A stretch of 64,000 nucleotides of DNA. Source: Ecdyonurus torrentis. Its lineage: Eukaryota > Arthropoda > Insecta > Ephemeroptera > Heptageniidae. The position numbers and the translations under genes were made by a program. The notes beneath the pieces were generated by a model. That model was not told the DNA's origin, ran no database searches, and worked only from the letters and a program-made list of their open reading frames with translations. The number at the start of each line of letters is the position of its first letter. The stretch's first letter is position 1. This document shows positions 49,281 to 61,714 of this stretch, in pieces. Location: assembly GCA_949318235.1 (NCBI GenBank), contig OX439136.1, positions 654,906 through 718,905 of the forward strand, written 5' to 3'.

Positions 49281-50200
49281 CGCTAATTGCCTTCTTTTAT
49301 TTTATATACCAATAATTACTGATTTAAATGTTTCTGTCACATTTTGTGCATTTAAAAGTAGAATTATGCCTTTTATTTTTTTTTACTTTGCTAATAAGAA
49401 CGTAAACTATAATAAAAATTTTAACTATATCAATTTCTTTTTTTTTTTAATTTTTTGATGTTTATTAATTTAATTTATTTTTTATAAAATTTTTAATGAC
49501 GTGATTTAAATATAGCTTGATACCTTTTTATCATAAAAATTATAATTAAACGTCCTAGAGGTACTACTTAAAAATGGACTTCTATTTTTTTTACTGAATT
49601 TTGCATTGATCAAAGACATTTAGAAGAAACCTAAAATAATTATATCAAAATTGTCATAGGTTATCTCGTCAGATTTGCTTATCTTTCCGTCATGAATGTC
49701 AATTTTTAGTATTCTATTTTATAGCAGTGAATGTTCACACGTGTTGTCGAGTCTCAGAGAAGATCAATGCATATCCAAACATGGGTGCAAATTTTTAATT
49801 ATATATTATCTGAAACACATTTTTATGTTCAAATAATATAAATAATTTTTAATTCGTAAGTGTTTTAAAAATCTAATGATATTTAATTAGCTGTGAGTAA
49901 TTTTTACTTTTGTACTACCTAAACTATACCATAACAATTAGTATTTAAAAACTATTTTAAAGAATCATTTCAATAAGTGAGCGTTAAAAAACATATTCTA
50001 ATAAAGGAAAATAAACATAATTTTCCAACTTTAATACTATTGTAATTATTTATAAAGCATTGATGCTCTAAACAGGATGAATTACTTTTTCAAGTAACAA
50101 AGAAAATTAATATTAACCAAAATATAGATAATTTTTTAAATAAAATAGCCATTGACAATTAAAAAAAGTTAAGAATGATGTGCTGGCTTGCAACATTGTG
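49281..50200. other. AT-rich region after the LINE, no gene seen
   Basis: AT-rich non-coding DNA. No exon, RNA gene or bounded element recognised. Confidence 0.6.
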
Positions 50201-50202
50201 TT

Positions 50203-50545
50203 GTTATGCTTATCCAATCCCAGTCCCAGTCAAGACATTGTCTTATAGACAGGTAAGGATTTTCCTCACACGGGCCAGTCATGGCCTAAATACACAACCC
50301 CGCTTTGCCATGACAGCCCAGAGGAACCGTGGAAGCATCTACGTAGGCTAGCCTGTGCAATCACATTAATCATGCACCTCCCTAATCCTGTGCGTCATCA
50401 TGGAATGCGTGTTTACATGCATCGCGATACGTGTTGTGCTCTCACACTTCATGCACGCACCTAGCAGTGGCTCGAACTTATACTCGCTGAGGAGTACAGA
50501 GTTGCGAGTCAGCTGCCTTCACCACTCGGCCATAACTGCTCGGTC
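50203..50545 (-). mobile_element. tRNA-derived SINE, copy 2
   Basis: Same family and orientation as 6245-6611. Minus-strand head with A box TGGCCGAGTGG and B-box-like AAGTTCGAGCC near 50470-50535, followed by the shared body (GACGCACAGGATTAGGGAGG and ACACGGGCC in complement). Confidence 0.8.
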
Positions 50546-51130
50546 AAAGCTAGCTTATAAATAGAAAAATAATTGGAACATTAAAATATATATTGTAAAT
50601 AAAGCTCCTAATTCATTACTTATAAATTTTATTAGCAACCGTTCTTAATAATGTTATCTAAAGTTCGTTTTTTAATGTTTATTTCTATAGCCATCCAAGA
50701 AGATTCCCAAAAATACTCAAATAACATATTTAAAATATAAAATTGTTACAGAAAACATAAAACACTGTGAAGCTCACGATAATGTTAATAATAATGTTTA
50801 ATGATATTGATAATGTTAATCTCTTGAGATAACAAGCATGTTTTTTAAACTAGGTGAAGAACGTCTCGCAATATAACTCAGATATATTCTTTATCAATTT
50901 GTATCTGCAAGGAGAGATTTACCCGAGTTGAAATATCTATAGTAAAAACCAACTTGAGTTTTCTAATCGTTATATATAACTAAAATTTGGGTGAAATCAA
51001 CTCAACTTTTAATTATAATAATTCAAAAATTTAAGTTCAAAGTAGGTTCGCACTTAAATTTTTTTGCACTCGGGTAATTCTCTCCGTGTGTGTACAGTTC
51101 AAGTCAAACAAAATATAATGAATTATACAG

Positions 51131-51370
51131 CCTAATCGCGCTGTTTGATCCGGTACCCGTGAGATTACCAAAGTTAAGCAACGTCAGTGAGATTAAATCT
51201 TAGATGGGTGACCGACTGTAAAAATTATCGTACAAATTCAAGTTCTAAAGCGTAGCTGTAATCACATGTTGTGCTCACTTAATTGGGTGCTGCCATCGTG
51301 TGTGGCCATTCAAAAGGAAACGTGATTTCACGTTAACGAGCACTGGTCGTCCATACACATATTTGTTATT
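51131..51370 (+). mobile_element. 5S-rRNA-derived SINE (SINE3-like) or 5S pseudogene
   Basis: Positions about 51150-51220 resemble the internal promoter half of animal 5S rRNA: GAGATTACCAAAGTTAAGCA, then CTTAGATGGGTGACCG. The outer 5S stem is not conserved, and the following sequence (to about 51370) is unrelated to 5S, as in SINE3 elements. Confidence 0.55.
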
Positions 51371-52628
51371 TGGAGCTAAAAATAGTTTATGTGCAGGGTC
51401 TTTGTTATGATATAGATAGTTGTAATAGTACAAACAACCAATTAAAAATATGATTTAAAAATAGCTTTCACTTGCTGAAATTAAAGTAATATGTACACAA
51501 ACCCGAATGTGCTGCTATGTTATGCAACTCAAAGTTTATATTGAAGCGAGTTTATGTTTCTTCTAGAGGTCACGCCCCTCACACTTAGGTGATATGCTTA
51601 ATTTTAATGAATAAAAATATAAAATTTTATATATTTTTATGATTAAGACTAGTGATTTATATAGCTTTACCCTGGTGAAAAATCGAGGCCGAATCGGTTT
51701 CGAATCAGGAATAAATCGGATCACTTTTGGATTAAATTCGGATGCATTAACGAGCTTTCATTTTATTGTCTAATATTAATTTTTCATAGAAAACTTTGTA
51801 AGTAAAAAACAAAGCAATTTTAAATTCACCATACATTTTGTGTCCGTAAAATCTGTATTTATAATAATAATTTAATACCCTGAAAGTAAATAAATATACA
51901 AGTTTAAAAAATATTTATATAATATAAAATATTTTATGAAATGATGACAAAACTGCGTATGATAACAAAATTTATTTTTCCCCGAGTCCGTATATCGACA
52001 GATCAATAAGTAAATTAAACATTAAAGTAGTTTGAACGAGTTTTGATATTATTTAAACTCCGTTTTAGTGCTACCTATAGATTCCTTATTTCTCTATGCT
52101 TCTATTGATGTAATAAAATACATTTTGTTTGAAACGCAAATAAAAAAAAAACGCAAAGTCGAGCATTTTCCTCATACAACATTCGTTAGTGGCTGAAAAA
52201 GCCAGGATCCTTCTACAGTAGATCATTCATTTTTCTGCGAAAATGTTATTAAATGGACTCAAAACAGATTAATAAGCTCTTTGATAAACAAAGAAATTTT
52301 TAAAAGCATTAAACTAAATTTGGTTCGAAACGCACTGAGAACTTTGTGACTAAAAGGGCTGAAAATGAGAATTTTTTTGTTAACCAGTAATTTTTATATA
52401 GTTCGGAAATCAGCCGCTAGAGGCGCCGAATCATAGCGATCGCGGGAGAAACGAGATATAAACGTCAATTGAGCTAATAAAAGTTAATAAAACTCTTGTA
52501 ATGTACTTAATATGTATTAACTTCATTATAATTAATTATTATATGCACTAAGAAGCGAAAAAGTGTTTGATTAGAAAATAAATACAAAAAGCAATATATA
52601 TATATGATTTGCTGGATTATTTACTAGT
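51371..52628. other. No gene seen
   Basis: AT-rich non-coding DNA. Nothing recognisable apart from scattered homopolymers. Confidence 0.55.
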
Positions 52629-52704
52629 GCCTCGACAGCACAGTTGGTAGAGCACTGCTTTAACATGACGAGGGTCAGCGGATCGAGACTTGGTTATTGC
52701 AAAG
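52629..52704 (+). mobile_element. tRNA-like sequence (SINE head or pseudo-tRNA)
   Basis: Plus strand has an A-box-like AGCACAGTTGGTAGAGCA and a B-box-like GGATCGAGACT at tRNA spacing. The arms do not pair as a complete tRNA, so it is likely a SINE head or a decayed tRNA. Confidence 0.5.
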
Positions 52705-53326
52705 TTTTTAATGATGAAATTTAATTCAAGTGAGCGCCAAACTTCAAATAAATTTAAAATCAGCTGTTAACCACCTTGTTCAAACTACTTTTAATGATGA
52801 TAAAAAATGGAAAAAATTATCATATTGTATACAAGCAAATAGTTATTTTGTTAAAACATAAACATCACACGACGAAAGTCAAGCCTATATGGCAAAATAC
52901 ATAAGTTATTTTGCCAACGCTCATGCAGTGGTTTATAACATTTACAAATCTTAACTAATATAATTGAGTTACTGAATAAAAAATTATATAAATAAGACTT
53001 ACCCATTTAAAAATAAAATTATCATTAGCTAATCATTCAATACTTGTTTAAAACACCTCTAAATTTAATAACTACTAAGAATTTAGCCAGTACATGTTAA
53101 TACTATATTAGTCACCAGCTGAACTATTTGGTTTGTATTCTTGCCACCTTTTTACAATTCCTGCGAATTTTCCATTTTTGGCCCGATTAGGGTCCGAAAA
53201 TGTGTTGAAAGCACTTTTACTTTCGGACGTATTTCGGAAGCAAATCAGAGCCTTACCAAAAGCTGATTAAAATCTGGAGCTATCTTAAAATTGATGATTG
53301 GGCCCAAGGAAAGGAAAAAAAGAAAA
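52705..53326. other. No gene seen
   Basis: AT-rich sequence before the GGAA array. Nothing recognised. Confidence 0.55.
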
Positions 53327-54081
53327 GAAGGAAGGAAGGAAGGAAGGAAGGAAGGAAGGAAGGAAGGAAGGAAGGAAGGAAGGAAGGAAGGAAGGAAGGA
53401 AGGAAGGAAGGAAGGAAGGAAGGAAGGAAGGAAGGAAGGAAGGAAGGAAGGAAGGAAGGAAGGAAGGAAGGAAGGAAGGAAGGAAGGAAGGAAGGAAGGA
53501 AGGAAGGAAGGAAGGAAGGAAGGAAGGAAGGAAGGAAGGAAGGAAGGAAGGAAGGAAGGAAGGAAGGAAGGAAGGAAGGAAGGAAGGAAGGAAGGAAGGA
53601 AGGAAGGAAGGAAGGAAGGAAGGAAGGAAGGAAGGAAGGAAGGAAGGAAGGAAGGAAGGAAGGAAGGAAGGAAGGAAGGAAGGAAGGAAGGAAGGAAGGA
53701 AGGAAGGAAGGAAGGAAGGAAGGAAGGAAGGAAGGAAGGAAGGAAGGAAGGAAGGAAGGAAGGAAGGAAGGAAGGAAGGAAGGAAGGAAGGAAGGAAGGA
53801 AGGAAGGAAGGAAGGAAGGAAGGAAGGAAGGAAGGAAGGAAGGAAGGAAGGAAGGAAGGAAGGAAGGAAGGAAGGAAGGAAGGAAGGAAGGAAGGAAGGA
53901 AGGAAGGAAGGAAGGAAGGAAGGAAGGAAGGAAGGAAGGAAGGAAGGAAGGAAGGAAGGAAGGAAGGAAGGAAGGAAGGAAGGAAGGAAGGAAGGAAGGA
54001 AGGAAGGAAGGAAGGAAGGAAGGAAGGAAGGAAGGAAGGAAGGAAGGAAGGAAGGAAGGAAGGAAGGAAGGAAGGAAGGAA
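53327..54081. repeat. (GGAA)n tetranucleotide array, about 755 bp
   Basis: Essentially uninterrupted AAGG repeats. The Lys-Glu-Gly-Arg frames are artefacts. Such perfect length is unstable and may be collapsed or mis-sized in assembly. Confidence 0.98.
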
Positions 54082-55425
54082 CGACTTTGTTCGCTAATTT
54101 ACTTATAATGGTTTTATTATGGCCGCAATTTTTTCGTATTTTATAATCGTATATATCGAGAATTGTTACTTTGTCATTATTATAATCTTAAAAAAATGAT
54201 ATTAAATTAAATTTAACCTCCACATCGCTATCCCTATTTAGCATCATAGACAAACATTATATTATATTGTATAAATATAAATATTATAATATTATATATA
54301 TTATAAATATTATAAATATTATAGAGAACAATTGTAGTACTTACCACACCTTGATGTTGATGTTGCAGATTTGATGTCAAGTTTTAAGAAAAACAATTTA
54401 GATCAGGTGTTATCACGAGGTGGGTCGTGTGCAATTACGTGTGCAAATGACAAAATATTTAGTTTATCTGTGGGCTAAAGATAGCGGTCATTGATTATCT
54501 CATTTCTTATCTGTATGCCAGCGTCCTTATAGTTAAACTTGTCAACACTTTATCGCTGCGCTGAGAAAATCACTAATAAAAAAACAATGTTAAGGCTTTA
54601 ATTATTTTAAATGAATATTTATATCTCTATTATAAATCCATCGATCGTAAGAAGGTATTCAGGAAAATCCAATAAAAAATTTTTTTTGTCTATTTTTGGT
54701 TTTGACGCGCTGTAGATAAATATTTAGGGCTAAAAACTTCAAAACCAGTGAATCGTTAAGAAACCTAACTGGTAAGCGTAAACCGGTTTGCAAAATAAGG
54801 GGATTTTAACGAATAATTGTTAAAATCTTTTTATATCTTTATTGATTTTAAAATCGTGAAAATCGGTAATATTTTCAATTATAAAAAATCGTTAGACCTT
54901 ATAAACGACTGCAATAAAAAGAAATTAAATTAGTAAATAATTAATAAGAATATCAAAATTTCCTAAAATTCGCATTAATAATTGTAAATTTACTCTTTAT
55001 TTATTTTTCTATCTAAAAATTAATTACTAAAAAAAGTTCATGAATGAATATTATTGCATTAATGAGTACAAAGATATTTAATCTTTATTATATGTTTTAA
55101 AGTTTTATTTTAAAAAAATAAATACAAGTTATAATACAAGTAAGTATAATTATAACACGTTTTTCGATGCATCTAAAAACTATATTCTAAAATTTTTTAC
55201 TCTAAAATGCAATAAAATTAATAAATAAATCTTAAGTATTGTGAATACGCACTGATAAGAATTTTCATTTTGCTATCTTATTAATATTGAAATCGCAAAT
55301 TTACTTGATGATTCCTAAAATCATTAACTGGCGTAACAATTTTAGCAATTTCTATAATTGAAGTTTTAAACAGGTAATAGCGTCACATCAAGCAGCTGTA
55401 TATTTTTGGATTTTTTTTATTATTT
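54082..55425. other. AT-rich region, no gene seen
   Basis: AT-rich DNA. No coding or RNA feature recognised. Confidence 0.55.
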
Positions 55426-55429
55426 TTCC

Positions 55430-55537
55430 TCAAGGCTCCTCAAGGTTGTCAGAGAGGTCATCATTTGGGTCACTCGTGGCTCTTCCGCCAGTCGTCAAGT
55501 CCTCGGGATCCCACTTCACTGGACATCGGTCGTTTCT
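55430..55537 (-). CDS. Possible orphan 3' coding exon
   Basis: A GC-rich island of about 108 nt in AT-rich DNA reads on the minus strand as 35 codons plus stop (RNDRCPVKWDPEDL...NLEEP). A TTTTCAG acceptor lies just before it at 55538-55544. The acidic C-terminus and sharp composition edges look exon-like. I do not recognise the product, and no partner exon is visible nearby; the rest would lie at higher coordinates. It could equally be part of a repeat. Confidence 0.3.
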   Translation of the reverse strand, partial: RNDRCPVKWDPEDLTTGGRATSDPNDDLSDNLEEP

Positions 55538-55648
55538 CTGAAAACCATAATTAAATTAGAAACTTTAGCAAATACTTTAAAATTTAATAAAATTTTAATA
55601 TTTCATAACTTTTTTTAAATCATATTTTTACTATACTAAAATTATCAG

Positions 55649-55967
55649 TTAAAGGCGTAAAACAGTCTTGAAAAAAAAAAGTTGCGCAATATCCTAACAA
55701 ACCTGGAAATCAAATTTTGATTTGGCCGGAGTAATTGATTTCTAATTTATTTTCCATTCACAAAATGCCGCTGCCGGTCACTGACATCACCGCTCGCCCG
55801 GTTTACGCGCGCGTGGACCCGGCGAGCGGTGACGTCAGTGACCGGCAGTGGCATTTTGTTAATGGAAAATAAATTAGAAATCAATGACTGCGGCCAAATC
55901 AACGTTTATTTTAAGTTTTGTTAGGATATCACGCAATTTTCTTGTTCAAGGTGTTTTACGCCTTTAA
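55649..55967. mobile_element. TTAA palindromic MITE (AGGCGTA family), copy 2
   Basis: TTAA-bounded hairpin. The ends TTAAAGGCGTAAAACAG and GTTTTACGCCTTTAA match the 11526 copy, with a GC-rich loop flanked by CCGCTCGCC/GGCGAGCGG arms. Confidence 0.85.
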
Positions 55968-57567
55968 AAGTCCCGTGCACTGTTGTCCCTGCATAGATAG
56001 GCAACTTTTCATACTCTCATTTATATCAATGTAATTGTATTTAGTAAATTACACGAACAGCTAGAGAGCTATAAGCTTCAATTTTGGTAACAATTTAAAA
56101 TATCTCTGCCTTCCAAATGGGATTTTTTTATTTTCGTTCTAGTTCCGGTTTTATTAAGTTTTTTTAACCTAAAAACTCGCACGATCATTTTGAAAACAAT
56201 TCCCATTCTGAAGGCACCCTAAACATTACGAGCAATCGAAAAAATGTATTTTAAGTCTCTCTTTGACAAATAATAAGAGCGTTAATTACTAAATACGTTT
56301 TGCTGAAATATAATAAATTTTAAATCGCCTTGATAGTATCAGCACCGCAATGCACCTATTGTCCAAGGCTTAAGATTATTTTTGTTGGCAGGAAACGTCT
56401 ATCTATGTTTCAATCAAAATAATATTTGTCTGTTTCTTGGAATCAGTATTTTATCATATGTATGAACTACGGAATGCAATTTATTATTATTTTTAGTTCG
56501 CTTTATACAATGTTTGAACGGAACTGAACCTATCTACTCTTGCCTATATTTATATAAATTCGAAAATTATATACAAATAATAATTGATTAGCAAAACGCT
56601 TCATTTTTATTTTTTGAATTATAATTGCAATACAAAGATTGCCTGATTTTAAAATTAAATGCAAATATATTTGTAAGTCTGATTTTTCTTCTTCTTATTT
56701 TTTTTCTTTTCTTTTCTTTTTTTTTTCTTTTCTTTTTTTTTTTTTTGCAATAAAATGCCATTTATTATGTAATAGTAAAATAAATGCATCCAAATATTAC
56801 AAAGAAAAACAACATATTTTAAGCCAATAAATTTATATTGAACTAATTACTAATATTTATTAAATAACTATTTTATAGTTTCTAAAATATTGCAAATATT
56901 TTTATGTAGCCTGTAATACAAAACATTAAATTGCAGTATCAAAAAGTAAAAAAAAAAAAAAGGAAAAAAGTGGCAACAATTATAAATTGGAAATAAAGCA
57001 CTTACTTCATTATAATTAATCTAATTAGCAAACGTACTAAGTAATATTACATAAAATTCCTTTGTCTATCTATATTTCAATACTAAAGGCACACAAGTAG
57101 CTCAATCCAACATTATTTTTTCTTACATAAAATATAAAATACTATGAAGCTATCAAATGAATCACTTGATATAAGAAGCGTATTTTCCAAACTTGGGCAA
57201 GAATGTCCTTCAATACAATACTCCTAGATATATCTTTATCGCTTGTAATCTGTTTACTACCTTTGGTCATTTCCTTTAATAACTTCAGTCACTTGAATCT
57301 CTGGTCACGTGATTAAAAACACGATGTTTTCTGTGAGTGCATCGGACTCTTAAAATTAGGACTAAAATTTAGATCATAAAGACGCTATAAAAAGAAATAG
57401 ATTTTATAAAAACGTACTTTTTCTTTTTTTCTTTAAGAATAGCTTTCAAGACCCTAACTTTAACATTATACGAGCTTACCTTCAAGGCCAGTAAAAAAAA
57501 GATTGAAAAGATAAGAGAATTTTTGTTAAAAAAAACCATAAGGTTAAATAAATTCAGCCATACCCAG
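55968..57567. other. AT-rich region, no gene seen
   Basis: AT-rich, with a polypyrimidine tract near 56690-56745. No gene recognised. Confidence 0.55.
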
Positions 57568-57900
57568 GGGGGGGGGGGCTCATAAGGCTGTTGTGACGTC
57601 CAAGAATATTTTTGCCTATAAGGTAAACATTGCTTTCTCCAGAACGACGGACATCACAGCTTCTAGTTCTCCCCCCCCCCCCCCCCACCTGGAGGTGATT
57701 TTTGAAACCTCTGCATATTCAGTGTACAGCTCCGGCCAAAAGTTCCCGAACGATTTGCATAGGCAACCCGCAAGCACACAATGTTATCATTATGAGAAAA
57801 CGCAGCGGCCGCCGCTGCCCCGTTCGCGACTTTTTACATTCCCCTTGATTTCAGCACCTTATGAGAAAACCTTCATTTTCGATGTTTTTTTTAAACGGTT
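57568..57900. repeat. Poly-G/poly-C pair and Tc1-like end fragment
   Basis: A G run (about 57568-57578) and a C run (about 57670-57686) face each other across about 90 bp. From about 57723 the sequence CAGCTCCGGCCAAAAGTTCC resembles Tc1-type terminal repeats. GC content is higher than the surroundings. No transposase. Confidence 0.4.
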
Positions 57901-58318
57901 TATGAGTGTTTAATTATAAATAAAACATTGTTTTTTTTAAATATAATAATTTTGTTAATTTTTTTCTGTATATTTTACCCTTTTTAAATGCGAAGAAGTA
58001 ATTAAAACAATTAAAAAGAAATATTAATTTTTATTTATATTTTCTCTCTCTTCGCGCGTTGCGCAACTTACATTCACTTGTTTTATTTTGCCGCTACATT
58101 TATCAAAATTATCTAATTTAAATTACTATTCAAAATGTGTTATCTTGAGAGAAATGAATATTGTGCCAATGTATTAAAATATCACGGCAATGTAACTATA
58201 TGATTTGTGATAGACAAAAAACCTAACATCTTATAATATATTATAAAAGATACGTAACACCAGCTGGAAAATAAAATACAAGTTATTATCATAAAATGTG
58301 CATTCTTATTATACCAGT

Positions 58319-58400
58319 GGTGCGATGGTCGAGTGGTGTGTACACTTGACTTTTATATTGTCATCCTCTCGGCGAAGAGAGATCGAATCCTTTTGCGGAC
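58319..58400 (+). repeat. tRNA-Ser/Leu-like sequence in MULE left repeat, copy 1
   Basis: A box TGGTCGAGTGG, a long variable arm with stem CTCTC/GAGAG, B box GATCGAATCC, and a T6 run shortly after as a pol III terminator. The acceptor arms do not pair and the anticodon loop is irregular, so it is not a functional tRNA gene by eye. Confidence 0.6.
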
Positions 58401-58564
58401 AAATTTTTTATAATTTTATTTTTTAATTTTCGTGATGACATAATAGCGTAGAGTATTACATTGCTTCATGAGCAACATTTAACAGCATTATCGCACGATT
58501 AAAAAAATATCAATTAAAATAATACAAAAGTTATTATTATAAAATGTAATAATCATTGTTATCA

Positions 58565-58646
58565 GTTGTGTTGGTCGAGTGGTATGAATGCTTGACTTTT
58601 AACTTGTAATCTTCTCATTGCAGAGGGTTCGAATCCTTTTGCGGAT
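58565..58646 (+). repeat. tRNA-Ser/Leu-like sequence in MULE left repeat, copy 2
   Basis: Diverged tandem copy of the preceding one, with A box TGGTCGAGTGG, perfect B box GGTTCGAATCC, and the same TTTTGCGGA 3' edge followed by T-rich sequence. Confidence 0.6.
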
Positions 58647-59361
58647 TAAATTTTTATAATTTAATTTTTTATTTTTCGTAATGACATAATAGCGTTAGAG
58701 TATTAAATTGCTTCAATAACGTAAATTATAAGCATTATCATGAGTGAAAAATATCCATTTGTATTAATAAGGATGCATATATGAAAAATATATAATATAT
58801 TATGTACACTCTTTCTTATTCTTCATCGAGCATAATATATTAAAAAACACCAGAATTTCTCACTCACTCTCTCTCAATTACACTCATTACCTTGGAAATT
58901 TGAAATATAATATTTTTGTGGTTTATAATTTGAGCTATAACTTTATTCAGATTTATATTTATTTATATAAGTTAGTATATATATATATATATATACATAA
59001 TGTATATAGTTAATTTTAACCTTTTATATTTTAATATTTAATTTAAGAACTACATAAAACATGAAAATATTGCATGTTGCATGGATCCAATAAAAAAGAA
59101 CATTTTTTTTATTAAAGACATGTTATTTTACTGACATATATTGATACATAAAATATATTACATAATTTTATTTCTTGAGGATTTCTCTCTGCCTTAAGTT
59201 TTTTTAATTTTGTTTACAACATTGACTATATTATACTCTGGGTGCAATACTTATACTTAGAAACTCTCATAGTATTTAAAAGTTATATTGATTATTTTAT
59301 TAAAAATGAATTAAATGTTGTAGCTTTTTTTAGCAGAGTAATAAAATATTTGTGAATTAAA

Positions 59362-59505
59362 TGTGAACTGAAAAATTTAAAACAGTTATATTAAACACAA
59401 TTCTGTATATGGGTGATCTTAAATATTATATTACAATTGTTTTCATGATATATCACCCATATACAGAACTAGGTTTAATTATAACTGGTAATTTTTTAGT
59501 TCATA
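59362..59505. mobile_element. Small hairpin element inside the MULE
   Basis: An inverted repeat of about 140 bp between TGAACTGAAAAATTTAAAAC and the TTTTTTAGTTCA end, with inner arms TCTGTATATGGGTGAT / ATCACCCATATACAGA. It lies 3' of the transposase stop. Confidence 0.75.
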
Positions 59506-59662
59506 TTTAATGCACAAATATTTTATTATTGCTATAAAAATATATAATTTTAAAAATAACTTAAAGATATTATTTTTTTAAATCAGACTTATATAATTCT
59601 CCAGATATATAACTTTAATAAAAAAATATTTAGTTTTACTTACAAGTTTAGAAAATTTCAAC

Positions 59663-61343
59663 TTAATGATTCTTGCCATGTGACTTTGCATTTGCAATGT
59701 TATTTTTAATACTTAAACCCAGATTTCTTTTCCTTTTTTTAGGAGCACATATTAGTTCATCAAGAGCTGGTCTTCCTGCATGCATTCTTAATGCACCAGT
59801 TGCTAAACCAGGTCTTTTTTTCCTCCTAGATATTGCAGTACTCTGTACAGGAATAGTACCTCTTTTATTCAAAGTACTAAGCTTTGTATTACAAAAATCA
59901 TCAAACTGGCTTAATGTTTTAATTTTACTTAATTTTGAAATAAGTTTGTTAATATTATTTTTTGATGATTCTTCAGCTAAATTAGCTAATCTACAAAAAT
60001 GTTCTTTTAACTCAACAAGTTCATCACCAGAATTATTTTGATTGATTTCTAAATTGTTTTGGTCTGTGTCACTTTGTATTGAATCCATAGAACCATTTGG
60101 TTCTACCACATCAGTTTCTTGTTCAACATTAATACTACTACTTGTATTATCCATACTCTCATAAAAACAAACATCTACATTACTATATCCAACAGCTAAT
60201 ACAGCAAGATCTGTTTTATCGTTAACAGACAATTGTGGAGAGTGACTCATGTTGAGCTGATATTTTTGTTCTACAGCACACAAATGTTTACAAAATTTTC
60301 CTCCTATTCCTTCAAAACAGGTACATTGTTCTATATCAGTGAATACTTGATACAAAATATTAGAATCTTGTGAACTCTGTACATGATATTCAAAGTCTGT
60401 GACTTTAATTGCATTTAAATTTTTAGATTTACTCAATAAATTATTATATACAAGATGGTTTTGACTTCTCCTACTTCCAGCAAATGCAAGCAATCTTCTC
60501 ACATGATAATTTTCTAGTGTATGAGCTGTAAAATGCATCAAAGCTACCATATTAAAAGCTTTACATCTCACTAAAATGCAATCTTTATAGATTCTAATAG
60601 ATGCCTCAACTATATTATTTGTGTTATGTCCTTTGGTTGTTAACTTAGACATGTAACACAAGCACCACTCTTTGTCTCTTGCCAACAAATTATTAACATG
60701 TATTAAAAAATTTGGATATGTTTTAGCAATAGAATCACTTTCTAGTGTATTTCTTTCTAAATCACAATCAATTTCTGAGGGAGCAAACATAATATTTCTA
60801 AAAAGTCTAATTAAGTGAGGTCTGTGTTCTTTTTGTATTTTATTTTTATTTTCAAAAAGCCATCTCCAGAGTGCTTGCAAGACATGAAAAAAGCAAAGCA
60901 GTAATGTAGCATTTTGATAAACTTTATTTAAAGCATTTCTCTCAGCTTTACTGTCATCAGTCATAACTACTTTAGGACTACCATTATTGTTAAAAGAAGT
61001 AGGACCTAACAATTTATTAAGCAAAGAAAATGCAATAGTGTAGTTTTCCTCTGACTGGCCTGTGTGCATAACTACACCTAAAGGAAAACCACCTACTTTG
61101 ATACAGCCATACATGAATGTGCTTACAGTATTTGTTTGATCACTAGAGCCAGAGCTGTCAACAAAACAAATATCCTCAATATTTGTTACACTATGACCTC
61201 TCCTCATTAAAGGTGTAACCATGGCAACACAGAGTGGCTCCTCACTTATCAACATCTCAATACCTTTTTCAGCATATTCTTCTTTTTTTTCTTTTAATTT
61301 TTCCAAAACTGTCTGCTCTGATCTCCCACCAAATTCTCCATTC
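59663..61343 (-). CDS. MULE transposase, exon 3 (catalytic core and SWIM)
   Basis: Largest exon, entered through acceptor TTTACAG at 61344-61350 in phase 2 and ending at a TAA stop at 59663-59665. It carries the RNase H-like DDE core: first D in CFVDSSGSSD (about residue 290), second D in VVMTDDSKAE (about 355), the CFFHVLQAL Cys/His motif (about 380) and an E in NNIVEASIR (about 473). A SWIM zinc finger follows (CTCFEGIGGKFCKH, about 570-585), then an acidic, low-complexity region and a basic tail (AISRRKKRPG, PKKRKRN) that may be a nuclear signal. No stop or frameshift interrupts it. It cuts and joins element ends at the inverted repeats. Confidence 0.9.
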
Positions 61344-61551
61344 CTGTAAAATAATATATTTATAATTAGTAAACCTAATTAACATTAAAAAATTTTCCAA
61401 ATTAATAACCAGTAAAATAAGTAAACTACTTTTTTTAACATTCAATATAAAATATATTATACAATATAAAAAGCAATTAGTTAGCTTTATCTAATTTATA
61501 TATGAAATATTTAAAAGTTAATGATTAAAAATAATAAATATACACACACAC

Positions 61552-61714
<163 letters not shown>

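Larger units (their letters stand above)
57905..58826 (+). repeat. MULE left terminal inverted repeat
   Basis: Matches the reverse complement of 63325-64000 from AGTGTTTAATTATAAATAA inward to TTCTTATTCTTCATC. It is about 246 bp longer than the right arm because it holds two tandem copies (about 58270-58515 and 58516-58760) of the tRNA-like segment. Confidence 0.88.

Noticed and set aside
53291..54146. Lys-Glu-Gly-Arg repeat proteins of 268 and 282 codons
   Set aside because: Translations of a GGAA array. All frames are open because the repeat contains no stop.
57593..57913. 106-codon ORF with poly-Pro segment
   Set aside because: The proline run is a C homopolymer. The frame crosses a Tc1-like end and the edge of the MULE.
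58319..58646. Functional tRNA-Ser/Leu genes
   Set aside because: Pol III boxes and variable arm are present, but the acceptor stems do not pair and the anticodon arm is irregular. They lie inside transposon repeats.
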